DNA of 41,548 nucleotides, taken from the NCBI GenBank assembly GCA_035606335.1, contig DATNFP010000115.1, forward strand, positions 1-41,548, read 5' to 3'. Within the stretch, counting starts at the first letter, position 1. Each line of letters begins with the position of its first letter. The notes beneath the pieces are model-generated. The model made no database searches and had not been told where the DNA came from. It saw only the letters and a program-made list of their open reading frames with translations. Source of the DNA: DATNFP01 sp035606335 (GTDB taxonomy: Bacteria; Bacteroidota; Bacteroidia; Chitinophagales; Chitinophagaceae). The translations under genes and the position numbers were made by a program. Positions 38,874 to 41,548 of the stretch are shown in pieces.

Positions 38874-41548
38874 ATGGAATATGCTTTTCGGGCCATTGAG
38901 CAGAAATGGAAGAAATACTGGAATGATGAAGAAGTTTATAAGGTAAGCAACCTAAGTGAAAAACCTAAGTTCTACATATTGGATATGTTCCCATATCCCA
39001 GTGGAGCAGGGCTACACGTGGGACATCCTCTGGGCTATATCGCTTCTGATATCTATGCACGGTATAAGCGCCTGCGTGGCTATAATGTATTGCATCCCAT
39101 GGGCTTTGACGCGTTTGGTTTGCCAGCAGAGCAATATGCTATTGAAACCGGTCAGCATCCAGCAGTAACTACTGAGAAAAATATAACGCGTTATCGCGAA
39201 CAATTGGATAATATTGGCTTTTGCTACGATTGGGACCGTTCAGTAATTACCAGCAATGCTGATTATTACAAATGGACGCAATGGATATTCCTGCAATTAT
39301 TTCATAGCTGGTACGATAGAAAACAAAATAGGGCAAGACCAATAAAAGACCTGATAACCATCTTTGAAAAAGAAGGCAACAGCAATAATCCGTGCCCTGA
39401 TGATGACCAGATGTGTTTTGATGGCAAGCAATGGAAAAACTTTTCTGAAAAAGAAAAACGCGACACATTGATGCGCTACAGGCTTGCATACCAGGGGTAT
39501 GCTGAAGTGTGGTGGTGTGAGGCCCTGGGCACTGTATTGGCAAATGATGAAGTAATAAACGGAGTATCGGAACGTGGTGGCTATCCTGCCGAAAGAAAGC
39601 AAATGAGACAATGGTTTTTGCGTATCACAGAGTTTGCAGAACGGCTGCAGGAAAGCCTTGATACGCTGGACTGGAGCGAGGCAATGAAAGAAATGCAACG
39701 CAATTGGATCGGGAAAAGCAATGGTGCCGAAGTAAGATTTGAAATACAGGGGTTTTACAATAAGCATATAACTGTTTTTACAACAAGGCCTGATACCATT
39801 TTTGGTGTGGACTTTATGGTGCTGGCTCCTGAGCATGAAATAGTAGATGAAATTGTTGCATCTGCTCAACGGGATGCTGTAAGTGAATACAAGCAGTATG
39901 TGAAAAGCCGCTCTGAGCGCGAGCGTATGGCTGAAGTAAAGCAAGTCACAGGTTGTTTTACAGGGGCATATGCTTTGCACCCATTGAGCATGAAACCTGT
40001 ACCTATCTGGATATCGGAATATGTATTGGCCAGCTATGGTACAGGGGCTATTATGGCGGTGCCGAGCGGAGATGAACGAGACCATCTTTTTTCAAAGCAT
40101 TTTGATTTACCCATCACCAATATATTCGGTACAAACTATGATGGCAGCAAAGCATATTCAGATAAGACAGGTGTGTTGGACAATAGTGAATTTCTGAATG
40201 GAATTGAAATAACAAAAGCAAGTGAAATAGCAATCCGCGCAATAGTAGATGCCGGAGCAGGAAGAAAAAAGGTAAATTATAGAATGCGTGATGCAGGCTT
40301 TAGTCGCCAAAGATATTGGGGTGAGCCTTTTCCAATTGTTTACATAAGTAACATCCCTTATGCTACTGATGAGCCAGAATTAGATGCCTACCCTACTATA
40401 CAAGCCCTTCCTTTAGAATTGCCATTAGTGGAAAATTACAAACCAGGACCGGAAGGAGAAAGTCCGCTTGCTAATGTTGAGGATTGGGTAAACACACTGG
40501 CAGGCAAAAGAGAAACCAATACAATGCCCGGCTATGCGGGCAGTAGCTGGTATTTCCTACGCTATACCGACCCTCATAATGATAAAGAATTTGCAAGCAG
40601 AACTGCTACCGATTACTGGCAGGCAGTTGATATATATATAGGTGGAACGGAACATGCAGTGGGTCACCTACTATATGCGCGTATGTGGACGAAAGCCTTG
40701 TATGATCTAGGACATATAGGGTTTGATGAGCCGTTTAAGAAACTGATTAACCAGGGAATGATACAAGGGAGTTCGAGATTTGTTTTTGAATTGATAGTAA
40801 ATAAGATGTCCCCAAAGACAAATGCAAGAACCGGAAGAATTTTTGTATCAAAAAGTCATTATGAAAATCTAGTAAAAATTCAAACAGACAAGGAAAAAGT
40901 TATCCAATATTTAATTGATAACGGAGTTGCTAAATATGATGTAAAAGATATCAGACCTGACACAAAAATTTCAATTATCAAGGCTCATATAGATGTAAAC
41001 ATCGTTGATGGCTTGGAGTTAAACGTTGAAGAATTTAGTAAACGATTTAACATAACTGATACAAACGGCTACATCATTCGAGAAGATGATGGAAAATATA
41101 TTTGCGATGCCGAAATAGAAAAAATGAGCAAAAGCAAATACAATGTCGTGAACCCGGACGATATTGTAGAGCAATATGGTGCAGATACATTTCGTATGTA
41201 TGAAATGTTCTTAGGCCCTGTTGAGATGAGCAAGCCATGGGATACAAAAGGCATAGAAGGAGTGTTTCGCTTTTTGAAAAAAATGTGGCGATTGTATTTT
41301 GATGAGCAAAAAGGATGGATAGTTACAGATGAAAAGCCGATAGAAGCAGAATTGCGTATCATTCATAAAACAATAAAGAAAGTGGGAGACGATATAGAAC
41401 GTTTTTCCTTTAATACTTCTGTGAGCCAATTTATGATCTGTGTAAATGAGCTGGCTGCATTAAACTGTCATAAACGCGATATACTGGAAGCGTTGGTTGT
41501 ATTGATATGCCCGTTTGCACCTCACTATGCTGAAGAATTATGGCATCG
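38874..41548 (+). CDS. leuS: Leucyl-tRNA synthetase (3' end cut by window edge)
   Basis: The frame runs from ATG 38874 to the edge without a stop, about 891 codons. Class Ia signatures are present: HVGH (48-51) in PYPSGAGLHVGHPLGY, the second signature MSKSK in KMSKS (750-754), the tRNA acceptor motif WFLRITEFAERL, and an editing-domain threonine-rich VFTTRPDTIFGVDFMVLAPEHE. The QWIFLQLFHSWYDRKQNRARP insertion is usual for Bacteroidota. Between MIQGSSRFVF and KMSKS lies a longer and more AT-rich stretch than expected for the family. The C-terminal anticodon-binding domain has only begun at the window end. Confidence 0.96.
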   Translation, partial: MEYAFRAIEQKWKKYWNDEEVYKVSNLSEKPKFYILDMFPYPSGAGLHVGHPLGYIASDIYARYKRLRGYNVLHPMGFDAFGLPAEQYAIETGQHPAVTTEKNITRYREQLDNIGFCYDWDRSVITSNADYYKWTQWIFLQLFHSWYDRKQNRARPIKDLITIFEKEGNSNNPCPDDDQMCFDGKQWKNFSEKEKRDTLMRYRLAYQGYAEVWWCEALGTVLANDEVINGVSERGGYPAERKQMRQWFLRITEFAERLQESLDTLDWSEAMKEMQRNWIGKSNGAEVRFEIQGFYNKHITVFTTRPDTIFGVDFMVLAPEHEIVDEIVASAQRDAVSEYKQYVKSRSERERMAEVKQVTGCFTGAYALHPLSMKPVPIWISEYVLASYGTGAIMAVPSGDERDHLFSKHFDLPITNIFGTNYDGSKAYSDKTGVLDNSEFLNGIEITKASEIAIRAIVDAGAGRKKVNYRMRDAGFSRQRYWGEPFPIVYISNIPYATDEPELDAYPTIQALPLELPLVENYKPGPEGESPLANVEDWVNTLAGKRETNTMPGYAGSSWYFLRYTDPHNDKEFASRTATDYWQAVDIYIGGTEHAVGHLLYARMWTKALYDLGHIGFDEPFKKLINQGMIQGSSRFVFELIVNKMSPKTNARTGRIFVSKSHYENLVKIQTDKEKVIQYLIDNGVAKYDVKDIRPDTKISIIKAHIDVNIVDGLELNVEEFSKRFNITDTNGYIIREDDGKYICDAEIEKMSKSKYNVVNPDDIVEQYGADTFRMYEMFLGPVEMSKPWDTKGIEGVFRFLKKMWRLYFDEQKGWIVTDEKPIEAELRIIHKTIKKVGDDIERFSFNTSVSQFMICVNELAALNCHKRDILEALVVLICPFAPHYAEELWH

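Noticed and set aside
39297..40085. Long open frame (262 codons) on the minus strand
   Set aside because: It lies entirely inside leuS on the opposite strand, has a low-complexity, Cys/His/Phe-rich composition and no motif. It is a shadow of the real gene.
1..41548. CRISPR array, restriction-modification, CBASS or retron-type defence system
   Set aside because: No regularly spaced repeats, Cas, methylase, reverse transcriptase or cyclase motifs were found in any gene of the window.

Overview
The window is chromosomal DNA from a member of the Bacteroidota, most likely a Chitinophagales-type bacterium. Three things support this: several secreted proteins end in type IX secretion (T9SS) type A sorting domains; many genes are preceded by the Bacteroidota -7 promoter element TAnnTTTG; and the set of housekeeping genes fits (leucine dehydrogenase, NAMPT-type phosphoribosyltransferase, YtxH and PspC small proteins, CcmB/CcmC). 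The genus cannot be named from the sequence alone.

Layout. 1-419: start of ribB (or ribBA), cut by the window edge. 515-4415: surface-polysaccharide genes, with one GT4 glycosyltransferase facing an operon of sugar formyltransferase, GT4 and GT2. 4412-5104: FtsE-like ATPase. 5230-9849: two tandem paralogous M43 metalloproteases with T9SS tails. 10142-14674: TonB-domain protein, NAMPT, SRPBCC protein, GT39 membrane glycosyltransferase and a UBP-type zinc-finger protein. 14774-18483: a complete IS1595-family transposon with passenger genes. 18658-21330: a large GEVED/PKD T9SS protein. 21441-22592: tRNA-Leu and tRNA-Gly, with a roughly 0.94-kb insert at the 3' end of tRNA-Leu. 22695-25912: ccmB, ccmC, a ccmD-like gene and glutamate dehydrogenase. 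25964-37261: aconitase, TrhO, a UbiG-like methyltransferase, PdeM, leucine dehydrogenase, PurC, urocanate hydratase and IspF, with small secreted or membrane proteins between them. 37271-38801: a broken small gene, YtxH protein, a small lipoprotein and a thioesterase behind a possible attenuator. 38874-end: leuS, cut by the window edge.

The accessory signals are the main interest. The transposon at 14774-18483 has 25-bp perfect terminal inverted repeats and an 8-bp target duplication. Besides its transposase it carries a two-gene membrane/lipoprotein operon, a possible winged-helix protein, several tiny ORFs, a tRNA-like gene with an odd ACU anticodon, and a 217-bp imperfect palindrome. The second element is a 939-bp segment bounded by 61-bp direct copies of the tRNA-Leu 3' part. 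It separates tRNA-Leu from what looks like its original terminator and carries one lipoprotein gene and no recombinase. A third candidate is a terminator/antiterminator arrangement just upstream of the thioesterase gene at 38391.
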